Position numbers and translations under genes: made by a program | Shown: positions 46,492 to 55,148 of the stretch, one piece after another | Layout: every line of letters begins with the position of its first letter | How positions within the stretch are numbered: position 1 is the first letter of the stretch | The notes under the pieces: generated by a model | Told to the model about the DNA's origin: nothing | What the model saw: the letters and a program-made list of their open reading frames with translations, nothing else | Database searches by the model: none | Source of the DNA: Bacillota bacterium | GTDB lineage: Bacteria; Bacillota; UBA4882; UBA8346 | Direction: 5' to 3' | Assembly (NCBI GenBank): GCA_023426245.1 | Contig: JAFABB010000028.1 | Coordinates: 181,379 to 245,378, forward strand | DNA: 64,000 bases

Positions 46492-47819
46492 AATTCAACT
46501 TCCCTCCGTTTCATTAGAAACAGTTGAATACCGGTAATGATGATGATGATTAGGCAGAGTAAAACGGCTTTGGCAGTAGCATAACCGAAAAGATTGTTGT
46601 TAAATGCATTGAAATAAATATCAAGCACGATCGGAGTGGTTACATATCCGGGGCCGCCGCTGGTCAAGGCTAACAATACGTCAAAGCACTTAAATGAATT
46701 GGAGAGACTGTAAAATAGGCAAATGGTCACAGCTGGCATTAAGAGTGGAATGGTAACCCGAAACAGGCGTTGACGCCAATTGGCACCGTCAATTTCGGCC
46801 ACTTCATGAATATCGGTGGGGATAGTCTGCAGCCCGGCCAAATAGATAATCATCAGATAACCGCATCCTTGCCATATAGTCACCAACAAAACAGCCCATG
46901 GAGCAAGATCGGGACTACCGAGCCAAACAGAAATTCCTGTAACGGCCGGTAAAATTAACCGGAACACGAATGACCATATAAAAGCCACAATAATCAGACT
47001 AAGCACATTGGGTAAGAAGAAAATGGACCGCAGGATGTTGCGGGTTTTCATCTTGGTATCCAGGATCAAGGCTAGGACGAAAGCTAAGAAATTGGACAAC
47101 AACACGTTGAAAAAGACAAAGAATAAAGTGAAACCGATGACACCGGGTATGATAATACTTTGATACATATTTTCGCTGATCAAGGTTTTTAGTTTTTCGC
47201 TTTCAGGATCAGGAATGTTTTTCAAGAGCCTATAAGAAGAATTAGCTGGATGATATCTGTAAAATCTGAGCAAAAAATCCCGTTCGTTCTTTAAGGCGAT
47301 ATGGCTGTAAAGCTGTTTATGAAAAGCCTTGGCATTGATTGATTTTGGCAATTCGTCAAACGCATTGAAAAGGTATTGCTTTTCAATCCGCGGCACAAAT
47401 CTTTCGTCTTTTTGAAACATGTCCCGGTAGTTTTTTAAACCGATAGAATGAATCGGGGAAATACCGACTTTTTGGAGGATTCTCTTGAGTTTCCGCTTTT
47501 CACCGGTGGTAATCTGGCGATGGGTATTGCCTTCTTTGAGCCAGTTGGTTAGATTATAATTCCCGTTGGAAGAATCCAGTACATAAAATTGGCGGACATA
47601 TTTCCAATCGTTTTGGTCATGAAGTTTGCCGGTTACCTTGGTTTCAAAATCCGTCTTACTCATATTAAAAGGGATTTCCGGGACAATTCCGTTCCAATCG
47701 GTAAATGAATATTGAATTCCCTGAAAGAGGGGGATAATAAAAAAGAATAAATAGAGTAAAAAGGCAGGCGTTAAAAAAAGACAAAAATAAAAAATCTTAT
47801 TTTTCCTAGAAGCGATCAT
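46488..47819 (-). CDS. Maltodextrin-type ABC transporter permease (MalF-like) with large periplasmic-side insert
   Basis: The protein has about 443 residues. The start ATG 47819 is set by AAGGAG six bases upstream; a longer frame to 47948 runs into a repeat element. After the first membrane segment (about 8-30) there is a hydrophilic region of about 190 residues before the second, much larger than in usual MalF-like permeases of Gram-positive bacteria and comparable in position to the P2 loop of E. coli MalF. The EAA loop is EVAEIDGANWRQRLFRVTIP. It pairs with the MalG-like protein and the binding protein of the same operon. Confidence 0.88.
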   Translation of the reverse strand: MIASRKNKIFYFCLFLTPAFLLYLFFFIIPLFQGIQYSFTDWNGIVPEIPFNMSKTDFETKVTGKLHDQNDWKYVRQFYVLDSSNGNYNLTNWLKEGNTHRQITTGEKRKLKRILQKVGISPIHSIGLKNYRDMFQKDERFVPRIEKQYLFNAFDELPKSINAKAFHKQLYSHIALKNERDFLLRFYRYHPANSSYRLLKNIPDPESEKLKTLISENMYQSIIIPGVIGFTLFFVFFNVLLSNFLAFVLALILDTKMKTRNILRSIFFLPNVLSLIIVAFIWSFVFRLILPAVTGISVWLGSPDLAPWAVLLVTIWQGCGYLMIIYLAGLQTIPTDIHEVAEIDGANWRQRLFRVTIPLLMPAVTICLFYSLSNSFKCFDVLLALTSGGPGYVTTPIVLDIYFNAFNNNLFGYATAKAVLLCLIIIIITGIQLFLMKRREVEL

Positions 47820-47845
47820 GGGGGCTCCTTTCTGTCGAAAAAAGA

Positions 47846-47924
47846 AACTGTCCCAAAGGAAGTAAAACAGCAAAGATATACAATATAAGTCCCCCTTTAA
47901 AAAAGAAGGCTTATATTGTATATC
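47846..47924. repeat. Palindromic element, copy E (partial)
   Basis: AAACTGTCCCAAAGGAAG on the left, then AAAGATATACAATATAAG and its inverse CTTATATTGTATATC. The right terminal repeat is missing. It lies in the 213-base gap between binding-protein and permease genes. Confidence 0.7.
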
Positions 47925-48032
47925 CGATGGGGGTCCATAATCGGACACCTTATGGATTAGCGTTCGCTATGGCTGCATGTTTTGACTGGGTTTTTTTCCC
48001 TTCAAGTCAGTCTCCGATCCTTTTTTCAAACC

Positions 48033-49280
48033 TTATTTTGTAAGAGAATTTCTCCAGGTTTCGTCGATATATCGAACGACTTGGTCAGCATTTTTTCTGC
48101 CAAAAATATACTCCTGGGCACCATTTTTGGTAGCATCCTCAAATGCTGCTACAGGATACATCGAGAAAGCCCAAGGATTAGTTTTGCCGGAATTGAGGTA
48201 GGAAACAAGATCTTGAAATGGGGCATCCATCGTTTTCACGTTTGCGCCCTTGAAAGTCGGAACCAGTTTGCATTTTTCGACCCAGAGCTTGATTGCTTCC
48301 GGAGTAGCCAGCCATTCAAGAAATTGTTTGGCGGCTTTGATTCTTTCCGGACTGGATGTGGCTGAAAGGGCAAAGGTAGAATCGACATCCGCATATAATT
48401 TGGCTTCTTTCGGATTGTTGGTACAGGGGAAAGGAATAAAACCACATTTTAAATTGGGATTAGTGCTGATTGCCGCACCATAAGACCACAAACCCTGAAC
48501 CATCATTGCCGCTTCGCCTTTGGCGAAGGAGGCCTGTTGTTCATTCCAGTCGAACTCTGCAGCTTTGGGGTCAGAATTGGCTTTGTAGAAATCCAAAATC
48601 CTGAACAAATCCTTGACATTCACCGGATCGCCGTAAGAAGCTTTGCCGGCATTCATTGATTCGATCCATGGCAATACTTTGGGACCTGCCAGTGTTGTAT
48701 GGGCCATGGAAAGAAAATGGCCCAGGGACCAGTTGGCCTTGAACATGGAGGCGAAAGGAGTTACTTTGCCTTTTTTAAGGGTAGCGCAAACAGCCTGTAA
48801 CTCTTTAAAAGTTGTCGGCGGTTTTAAACCGTATTTTTGGAAGATACCCTTGTTGTAAATAATACCAATACCGGCTACATCCATCGGTAAGGCATAAACT
48901 TTGTCTTGATAGGTGACTGAGTTTTTGGTGCTAGGTACAACTTTATTCATAACAGGTTCTTTGGAAAGATCCAGTAACCATCCGGCATTTGCGAATTCGA
49001 AAACATTGGCATACGATTGCAATTGAATGATATCCGGAGCCTGGCCACTAGACATCCGGGTTTTTAGTACAGTCATGCTGTCATTGGGGACGATTTCCAA
49101 GTCAACGGAGACATTGGGATGAGATTTGGAAAACACTTCGGCCATTTCTTTTAATTGGTTGACAATCTCTTGTTTATAAAAGAAGAGATGCAATTTAACA
49201 GGTTCAGCCGCAAAAATGTTACTTCCGATTAGGGCGAAAATACATACAAAAAGAATTCCCTTCAATAAGTTACTTTTCAT
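48033..49280 (-). CDS. Maltose/maltodextrin-type solute-binding protein (family 1)
   Basis: The 415-residue protein has a signal segment (LLKGILFVCIFALIGSNIFA, cleavage near AAEP), no lipobox, then the SBP_bac_1 layout: FSKSHPNVSVDLEIVPND, RMSSGQAPDIIQLQSY, VYALPMDVAGIGIIYNKGIF and PPTTFKEL. AAAGGGGG precedes the ATG. It is the first gene of the leftward operon binding protein-MalF-MalG-GH13, with a LacI-type operator 110 bases upstream. Confidence 0.9.
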   Translation of the reverse strand: MKSNLLKGILFVCIFALIGSNIFAAEPVKLHLFFYKQEIVNQLKEMAEVFSKSHPNVSVDLEIVPNDSMTVLKTRMSSGQAPDIIQLQSYANVFEFANAGWLLDLSKEPVMNKVVPSTKNSVTYQDKVYALPMDVAGIGIIYNKGIFQKYGLKPPTTFKELQAVCATLKKGKVTPFASMFKANWSLGHFLSMAHTTLAGPKVLPWIESMNAGKASYGDPVNVKDLFRILDFYKANSDPKAAEFDWNEQQASFAKGEAAMMVQGLWSYGAAISTNPNLKCGFIPFPCTNNPKEAKLYADVDSTFALSATSSPERIKAAKQFLEWLATPEAIKLWVEKCKLVPTFKGANVKTMDAPFQDLVSYLNSGKTNPWAFSMYPVAAFEDATKNGAQEYIFGRKNADQVVRYIDETWRNSLTK

Positions 49281-49390
49281 TACAAAATCCCCCTTTACAT
49301 AATTTTATACGAAGAATCATAAAAGGTATTCTCAGGTTCCCCCCTTTTTTTTATTTTGTTTTGAAAGAACGGTAAAAAAATGAAGAACGC

Positions 49391-49402
49391 GCTAACGTTT
49401 GC
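49391..49402. promoter_or_regulatory. Candidate LacI-type operator upstream of the maltodextrin importer operon
   Basis: GCTAACGTTTGC differs by one base from the perfect palindrome GCAAACGTTTGC in front of the maltose phosphorylase gene. It lies between the LacI-type gene and the binding-protein gene. Confidence 0.6.
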
Positions 49403-49478
49403 ACAATTTGCTAAAATAATTCGCTTTCCTTTTTTTATCTCCTTCTTACCATAAGGAAAAATTTAGTCGCTGGAAATT

Positions 49479-50504
49479 TTATTGGGACTTTATTTTTGAG
49501 CCGCAGGAATCACGGATTATCAGCTCGGATGAAAGAATTTTTTGAGCAGGAAAAACCTCTTGGTTTTGCAATAAAGCGATGATCATTTTGGAAGCGGCGA
49601 CACCCATCTCGTAAATGGGAATTCGGACTGTTGTCAAATTGGGTTCAATAACGGATGCCAAGGGATCATCATTGAAACCGACTACCGCAATATCCTCAGG
49701 TATCCGCAGTTTTTTTTCTTTAATGGCTTTATAGGCTCCAAGGGCCATTAAATCATCGACTGCAAAAATGGCAGTTGGAGGAGGTTTTAAAGTCAATAAT
49801 TCCAAAGTTACCCGGTAGCCGTCATCTTGTGAAAAAGCGCCTTTCTTAACGAGCAAGGGATCATGTTCAATCCCAAATTCCCGAAAAGCGAAACGGTAAC
49901 CTTCATACCTGTCCTGGCAGAGAATATATTCTTCCGGACCATTGAGCAGCGCGATCCTTTGGTGACCCAAGTTGAATAAATGCCGCACTGCTAAATAGGC
50001 CGCCTGGATATTATCGTTGTTAACGGAAAAACATTTGTTAATCTCAGGGGCTCTTCCCACAACTACAAACGGATAGCTGTTTTGGATCAATTCCGGTATC
50101 AATTCGTCATTGACCCGGGAGGCAAGCAAAAGGATCCCGTCAACGCGCTTTTCAGTCACCATCTGCAGACATTGTCTGGCTTCTTCAGCATAATCTTCAG
50201 CGGTGGCCAGCATTAAATTGTAATGATAACTTTGGGTTACAGCGCTGATTCCCCGGATAATTTCCGAAAAAAATGGATTTGAAAAAGCGCTGTCTGTGGA
50301 ACGGGACAGAATTAAGCCTAAAGTATGACTGGTACGTTTGATAAGGCTGCGGGCGATCATATTGGGATGGTAATCCAGCTCAATCATTAATTTTTTGACC
50401 CGTTCTTTGGTCGCGGGACTGATTCGCCGGTTATCAGCTATAACACGGGAAACTGTGGAAGGGGAGACCCCGGCTAATTTGGCGACATCTTTAATGGTAG
50501 CCAT
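49479..50504 (-). CDS. LacI-family transcriptional regulator of the maltose system
   Basis: The protein has about 341 residues. The N-terminal HTH ATIKDVAKLAGVSPSTVSRV (about 2-21) with the hinge helix region (DYHPNMIARSL) is followed by a periplasmic-binding-protein-like ligand domain ending LIIRDSCGS. The start ATG 50504 begins the classic LacI N-terminus; the frame extends to 50579 but without the fold. It probably represses both the importer operon and the maltose phosphorylase gene through the two GCAAACGTTTGC-type sites, with a maltose-type sugar as inducer. Confidence 0.92.
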   Translation of the reverse strand: MATIKDVAKLAGVSPSTVSRVIADNRRISPATKERVKKLMIELDYHPNMIARSLIKRTSHTLGLILSRSTDSAFSNPFFSEIIRGISAVTQSYHYNLMLATAEDYAEEARQCLQMVTEKRVDGILLLASRVNDELIPELIQNSYPFVVVGRAPEINKCFSVNNDNIQAAYLAVRHLFNLGHQRIALLNGPEEYILCQDRYEGYRFAFREFGIEHDPLLVKKGAFSQDDGYRVTLELLTLKPPPTAIFAVDDLMALGAYKAIKEKKLRIPEDIAVVGFNDDPLASVIEPNLTTVRIPIYEMGVAASKMIIALLQNQEVFPAQKILSSELIIRDSCGSKIKSQ

Positions 50505-50640
50505 GATGACCTTTCGAAAAAACGATTGCGCCTTTGCAAAAAAAATCAATTGGCAAATCAGTGAAAATCCTTGTTTCAATTAAGTATATTCTGGATCATT
50601 TACCGAATTCCTGCCAATAGTAAATATTATGGAATGGACC

Positions 50641-50759
50641 GGGGCTGTCCCAAAAGGAAATTTTACGATCAAGAAATACAATATATTGAACCCGACCTAT
50701 TCGATGAAGCTATATATTGTATTTCTTATTGATTTCGAATTGCTTTTTAGACAGTCTCA
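50641..50759. repeat. Palindromic element, copy C (119 bp)
   Basis: GGGGCTGTCCCAAAAGGAAA at the left and GCTTTTTAGACAGTCTC at the right; inner arms AAGAAATACAATATATTG and ATATATTGTATTTCTT. It is nearly identical to copy B but about 15 bp shorter in the centre. Confidence 0.85.
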
Positions 50760-50784
50760 TAGAAAACGGGATTTTGAAACAAGT

Positions 50785-50826
50785 GCAAACGTTTGCTTGA
50801 CATTTAAGAATACCCTCTTTTATAAT
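50785..50826 (+). promoter_or_regulatory. Promoter and palindromic operator of the maltose phosphorylase gene
   Basis: The perfect palindrome GCAAACGTTTGC (50785-50796) directly abuts -35 TTGACA (50797-50802); after 18 bases comes -10 TATAAT (50821-50826). The palindrome fits a LacI-family operator and also much of the CcpA cre consensus, so catabolite control is possible. Confidence 0.8.
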
Positions 50827-50964
50827 AATATTATTCTATAAATTTGGATAAAACATGGATGATTCTTAAATTTGCCCAGTTGCTGTCAATTTTTTATGTT
50901 GATAGGGATTAATTTCCTTACGGGGAATTATTATGGAATTGATTACGATTTCATGGAGGCATTC

Positions 50965-53328
50965 ATGATTAATAAATTTAAAGTCGATGAATGGAAAATC
51001 ATCGAAGAAGGGTTTGACCCCAAGACCAACCGGTTTTCGGAAAGTATTTTTAGTCTGGGAAATGAGCATATGGGACTGCGGGGCTTTTTCGAAGAAGGAT
51101 ATTCCGGAGACAGTCTGAAGGGAACATACGTAGCCGGTGTTTATTATCCGGATAAGACCCGGGTCGGTTGGTGGAAAATCGGTTATCCGGAGTTTTTCGC
51201 CAAAGTTCTTAACTCGACCAATTGGGTTGGTGTTGATATTGAAATTGACGGGAAAAGGCTCGATTTGGCGCAAGCCCGGATCAAAGACTTTCAGCGCAAA
51301 TTGGATATGAGGGAAGGCAAATTAACTCGTTCATTTACATGGATGGAGGACGACGGGAAAGAGACCTCTTTTGTTTTTACGCGCTTTTTGAGTATGGCGG
51401 AAAATGAACTCGCTTGTGTTCGGATTCAAATCCGTCCCTTAAACTATAACGGAAGCGTTTCCTTGATTCCATATTTGGACGGGAATGTTGTGAATGAGGA
51501 TGCCAATTACGGGGAGAACTTTTGGGAAGAAATTACCCGGACGGTCGATTTTGACCAGGCGCTTTTGGTGATGAAAACTAAGAAGAGCAACTTTTTGCTT
51601 GCAACCGCAACCGCAAACAAAATACTGGTTGACGGCACAGAGATTTCTCCCGGAAAAGAATTGTTTTCTTCAGAAAGAAAGGTGGGTTCCCGTTATGATT
51701 TAAATGCCCAATACGGGCATGAAATTGAAATTCAAAAGTATGTGGCTGTCTGTACATCCAGAGATTATGTTGAGACCAAGCTGGCGGATACCACTCGCGA
51801 GAAACTGAACCGTGCTTTATTTAAAGGATATTATGAACTTTTCCACGAGCATTACCGGATGATGGAGCAAAAATGGCAGGAGAGCGATGTCGTCATTGAA
51901 GGGGATCCCAAAGCTCAACAAGGCATCCGGTATAACATTTTTCAACTTAACCAGACCTACACCGGGAAAGATCCGAGATTGAATATTGGCCCCAAAGGTT
52001 TTACCGGTGAGAAATACGGCGGAAGCACCTATTGGGACACGGAGGCTTTTTGTTTTCCGTTTTATATGTATACCAATGCCGAAGTTGCCAGAAACCTTTT
52101 ATATTATCGCTATTTACACCTGGATAGAGCCAAAGAGAATGCAGCTAAACTTGGTTTAAAAGGGGCCCTTTACCCGATGGTGACGATGGATGGTCAGGAA
52201 TGCCATAACGAGTGGGAAATTACTTTTGAAGAGATCCACCGGAATGCTGCAATAGCGTATGCAATTTATAATTATACCCATTATACCGGGGATTATAGTT
52301 ATCTGTATCAGTACGGCATCAAGGTTTTGGTTGAAATCAGCCGCTTCTGGGCTGATCGGGTAACTTATCAACCCCGAAAAGACCGGTATATGGTTTTGGG
52401 TGTTACCGGGCCCAATGAATATGAGAATAACGTCAACAATAACTGGTATACCAACACCATGGCGTCCTGGACATTGGAATATACATTGCAATCGCTGGAA
52501 GGATTAAAACAAACGGATATCAGCCTTTTTGAACAGCTATTTCGAGAGCAGGCTTTATCCCGGAATGAACAGCAAAAATGGCAGGAAATCATCGACAAGA
52601 TGTATTTTCCTTATGTAGCGGAACTAGGTATCTTCGAGCAAAATGATTTATATATGGATAAAGAACAGTTGTTTGTGAACGATATTCCCCAACATGAATT
52701 GCCCCTTAATAAACACTGGTCATGGGACCGGATTCTACGTTCCTGTTTTATTAAACAAGCCGATGTTATTCAAGGAATTTACTTTTTACCGGAACGGTTT
52801 GACTGGGAATGCAAAAAACGGAACTTTGATTTTTACGAGCCCCGGACTTTGCATGAATCTTCATTGTCAGCCAGCATTTATTCCATCGTTGCCAGCTGGA
52901 TAGGATATCACGATAAGGCATACCACGATAAGGCTTATTGCGATAAGGCTTATGAATTATATTTGCGGACCGCCCGTCTGGATTTGGATAATTATAATGA
53001 TGACACGGATGATGGTATCCACTTGACCAGTATGGCCGGTAGTTGGTCATCGATTGTCCAAGGCTTTGCCGGAGCGGCCATCCGAAAGGATCAGCTTCAT
53101 TTGAAGCCCTATCTTCCGGAACAGTGGCAGGGGTATTCATTTAAATTAACTTTTCGCTCGCGGAAATTGAGGATTTATGTATCCAAGGATAAAGTGGAAA
53201 TACACCAGTTATCCGGTGATGCTATGTCAATAACAGTCTATGAGCAGGATTATCTCTCGGAGTCAGGCAGTAACATCGTCGTGGAACAAAAAACCCAGCA
53301 TGAGGACGCACTGGCGCAGAGGTGTTAG
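50965..53328 (+). CDS. GH65 maltose phosphorylase
   Basis: The protein has about 787 residues. The N-terminal beta-sandwich (about 1-270) begins with FSLGNEHMGLRGFFEEGYSG; the (alpha/alpha)6 barrel contains YGGSTYWDTEAFCFPFY and GVTGPNEYENNVNNNWYTN (about 480-498), the block typical of maltose phosphorylases with the catalytic glutamate in NEYEN. It converts maltose and phosphate to glucose and beta-glucose-1-phosphate. ATG 50965 is five bases after GGAGG. An in-frame triple repeat Y(H/C)DKA near residues 650-664 comes from a 15-bp tandem repeat. It has its own promoter with a LacI-type operator. Kojibiose or trehalose specificity cannot be excluded. Confidence 0.88.
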   Translation: MINKFKVDEWKIIEEGFDPKTNRFSESIFSLGNEHMGLRGFFEEGYSGDSLKGTYVAGVYYPDKTRVGWWKIGYPEFFAKVLNSTNWVGVDIEIDGKRLDLAQARIKDFQRKLDMREGKLTRSFTWMEDDGKETSFVFTRFLSMAENELACVRIQIRPLNYNGSVSLIPYLDGNVVNEDANYGENFWEEITRTVDFDQALLVMKTKKSNFLLATATANKILVDGTEISPGKELFSSERKVGSRYDLNAQYGHEIEIQKYVAVCTSRDYVETKLADTTREKLNRALFKGYYELFHEHYRMMEQKWQESDVVIEGDPKAQQGIRYNIFQLNQTYTGKDPRLNIGPKGFTGEKYGGSTYWDTEAFCFPFYMYTNAEVARNLLYYRYLHLDRAKENAAKLGLKGALYPMVTMDGQECHNEWEITFEEIHRNAAIAYAIYNYTHYTGDYSYLYQYGIKVLVEISRFWADRVTYQPRKDRYMVLGVTGPNEYENNVNNNWYTNTMASWTLEYTLQSLEGLKQTDISLFEQLFREQALSRNEQQKWQEIIDKMYFPYVAELGIFEQNDLYMDKEQLFVNDIPQHELPLNKHWSWDRILRSCFIKQADVIQGIYFLPERFDWECKKRNFDFYEPRTLHESSLSASIYSIVASWIGYHDKAYHDKAYCDKAYELYLRTARLDLDNYNDDTDDGIHLTSMAGSWSSIVQGFAGAAIRKDQLHLKPYLPEQWQGYSFKLTFRSRKLRIYVSKDKVEIHQLSGDAMSITVYEQDYLSESGSNIVVEQKTQHEDALAQRC

Positions 53329-53440
53329 GGCCTGTCTCAACAGGAAATTTGTGCCTGGTGGCACCTTGATAAAGAAATACCCAATATTGAAATAAACGTA
53401 TTTTAATGCCCAAGGGCTGTCTGAAGTGAAAGGGGACAGC
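53328..53440. repeat. Palindromic element, copy F (diverged)
   Basis: GGGCCTGTCTCAACAGG at the left, the inner GTGCC-TGGT-GGCAC hairpin also found in copy A, AAAGAAATACCCAATATTG, and GGGGACAGC with a T run at the right. It directly follows the phosphorylase stop and may terminate it. Confidence 0.65.
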
Positions 53441-53570
53441 TTTTTTATTGCCCTTTCCCCTATCCGATCCTTCGGTTTTCATTCACTCATCCAAAGAAAT
53501 TACTAGTAAACTCAAAAGCCATTTTGACCGATACCAATAAAGAAAATAAACAGATTTAATGGAGGACCCA

Positions 53571-54653
53571 ATGGAAAAATCACCTCGTGCATACTCGGCC
53601 ACCCATAGACTGAAGTTCATTACTTCCGATTGGTTAAGTTTCCTTGCTACGATGATCAGTTTAGGAGTTGCCTTCTCTTATTATTTTGCAGTTCGTGATC
53701 ATTTATTTCTATTATGGGCTGCTTTTTTAATTTTGGTCCGGATTATGTTGAATAAAATTGATGATGATATTGTGTTCGAAAAAAATGTTTCCTCGATAAA
53801 AAGCAGAATCATCAATACTTTAACGGACCGGTATTCGGATATGATTGTGTTGATAGGAATCGGAATTTCGCCTTTGTGTCGTCCCGCTTTTAGTTTGATC
53901 GGGATAGCCTCGGTGGCTTTAATTAGTTATACCGGCATACTCGGAAAAGCCGTCGGGTTTGACTGGCAAAACCAAGGCCCCTTGAGGAAAATGGCGCAAT
54001 TATTTCTACTTATGATAGCGACATTGCTGCAATATGGGATGTTAGTCCGGGGTATGCAATTTTTATTTTTTGGTATAAACGCCCTTGAAATTTGTATGGT
54101 GTTATTCATCGTTTTGGGTCAACTGACGGTGTTTAACAGGTTGGTTGGAATCAATAAAGAAAACACCAAAACCGAATGGCTCAGCGGAGAAAAATATAAA
54201 TCGGTCACTCAAAAAATACTCATTGCTTATGACTCACAAACAGGGAATACGGAAAGAGTTGCCGAGGAAATTTCAAATTGCTTGAAGGTTGGAATCCGTA
54301 AAATCGATGATATCACAAGCTTGAGTTCCTATGATTTAGTTATCTTCGGAAGCCGGGAGTCCGGTAACCGTCCATCCAAGAAAATGATTGAATTTATTAA
54401 GAGTCATCAAGATATTAAGGAATATGCGGTATTTATTACTTATAAAAATTATTTCTGGGGTGCTTTTAATACCCGGATGTGTTTTGCTTATTTCAAGAGA
54501 CTGCTGGGCAAGAATCCAGTTGCGGTATTTGCATGTAAAGCGGCTTATGGCCAAGAGGAATTGTATTTGGAACATCGTCAGGAAGACCCCAATTTATTGA
54601 ATGCGTTTCTTTTTGGGATAAAATTGGTCCATGGTCTTAAAAAAGAATCGTGA
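53571..54653 (+). CDS. CDP-alcohol phosphatidyltransferase-like membrane domain fused to flavodoxin-like domain
   Basis: The protein has about 360 residues. The N-terminal 200 contain about six hydrophobic segments in the pattern of CDP-alcohol phosphatidyltransferases, including TLTDRYSDMIVL (the D-x3-D half of the active site), a second-half SYTGILGKAVG, and GPLRKMAQLFLL. The first half of the active-site motif (DGxxAR) is not preserved; the equivalent reads VFEKNV. Residues about 215-360 are flavodoxin-like: KILIAYDSQTGNTERVAEEI with the FMN-phosphate loop SQTGNT, then LVIFGSRESG and AVFITYKNYFWGA. Such a fusion is unfamiliar to me. Possible roles are an FMN-dependent membrane reductase or a lipid-bound electron carrier. 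The start could be 53559 or 53571; GGAGG favours 53571. Confidence 0.75.
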   Translation: MEKSPRAYSATHRLKFITSDWLSFLATMISLGVAFSYYFAVRDHLFLLWAAFLILVRIMLNKIDDDIVFEKNVSSIKSRIINTLTDRYSDMIVLIGIGISPLCRPAFSLIGIASVALISYTGILGKAVGFDWQNQGPLRKMAQLFLLMIATLLQYGMLVRGMQFLFFGINALEICMVLFIVLGQLTVFNRLVGINKENTKTEWLSGEKYKSVTQKILIAYDSQTGNTERVAEEISNCLKVGIRKIDDITSLSSYDLVIFGSRESGNRPSKKMIEFIKSHQDIKEYAVFITYKNYFWGAFNTRMCFAYFKRLLGKNPVAVFACKAAYGQEELYLEHRQEDPNLLNAFLFGIKLVHGLKKES

Positions 54654-54659
54654 AGTTTA

Positions 54660-54692
54660 AAAAAGCCGGAGTTCAATACCGGCTCTTTTTTA
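54660..54692. terminator. Bidirectional terminator between convergent genes
   Basis: AAAAAAGCCGG and CCGGCTCTTTTTT pair around AGTTCAATA, with A and T runs on the two sides. The stop codon of the leftward gene lies inside the loop. Confidence 0.8.
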
Positions 54693-54969
54693 TTGTTTCA
54701 TTTTGGCCGTCAACCGGGATGAAATAATAAGCCATCAATTTTTTCCACCAATTTTTAAAAGATGTGGAGGGCTGGATTTCCTTTTGCTCCTGATGATTTG
54801 AATTGGTGAAATGCAGTCGAAAGTCAGTGCCTTCGGTCTCGGAGGGGATGGCTTCAACCAAGAGATTTTCAAATGGTAAGGTTTTCTCGGGACTGTCGCT
54901 TTCTAACTTGATCTTGGTCTTTACTTCGGCTGCTCCTTGAACGGATATGGAAATTTTTAGAGAAATCAT
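54673..54969 (-). CDS. Small hypothetical protein (98 aa)
   Basis: I do not recognise this protein. It begins MISLKISISVQGAAEVKTKI after AAAGGAG (six bases before ATG 54969; another ATG at 54972). It is probably cytoplasmic, beta-rich at the start (alternating polar and hydrophobic residues), with an aromatic/basic segment FKNWWKKLMAYYF near the end that could touch a membrane. The good ribosome binding site and following terminator support a real gene. It converges on the fusion gene. Confidence 0.6.
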   Translation of the reverse strand: MISLKISISVQGAAEVKTKIKLESDSPEKTLPFENLLVEAIPSETEGTDFRLHFTNSNHQEQKEIQPSTSFKNWWKKLMAYYFIPVDGQNETIKKSRY

Positions 54970-55148
54970 CATTTTCTCCTTTGATAAAGGAATTGTTCTA
55001 AAGTCTACCATTGCCAAAAAAATTTTTTCCATTTGGAAAATTTCGATGAATGCGTGGTTCTTCTATAATAGTTTAATTTTATTTTGAATCGAAGGTAACA
55101 GGCCTGGAGCATTACCTGAGAAAAAACCCAATGAAGGAGTGTTTATCG

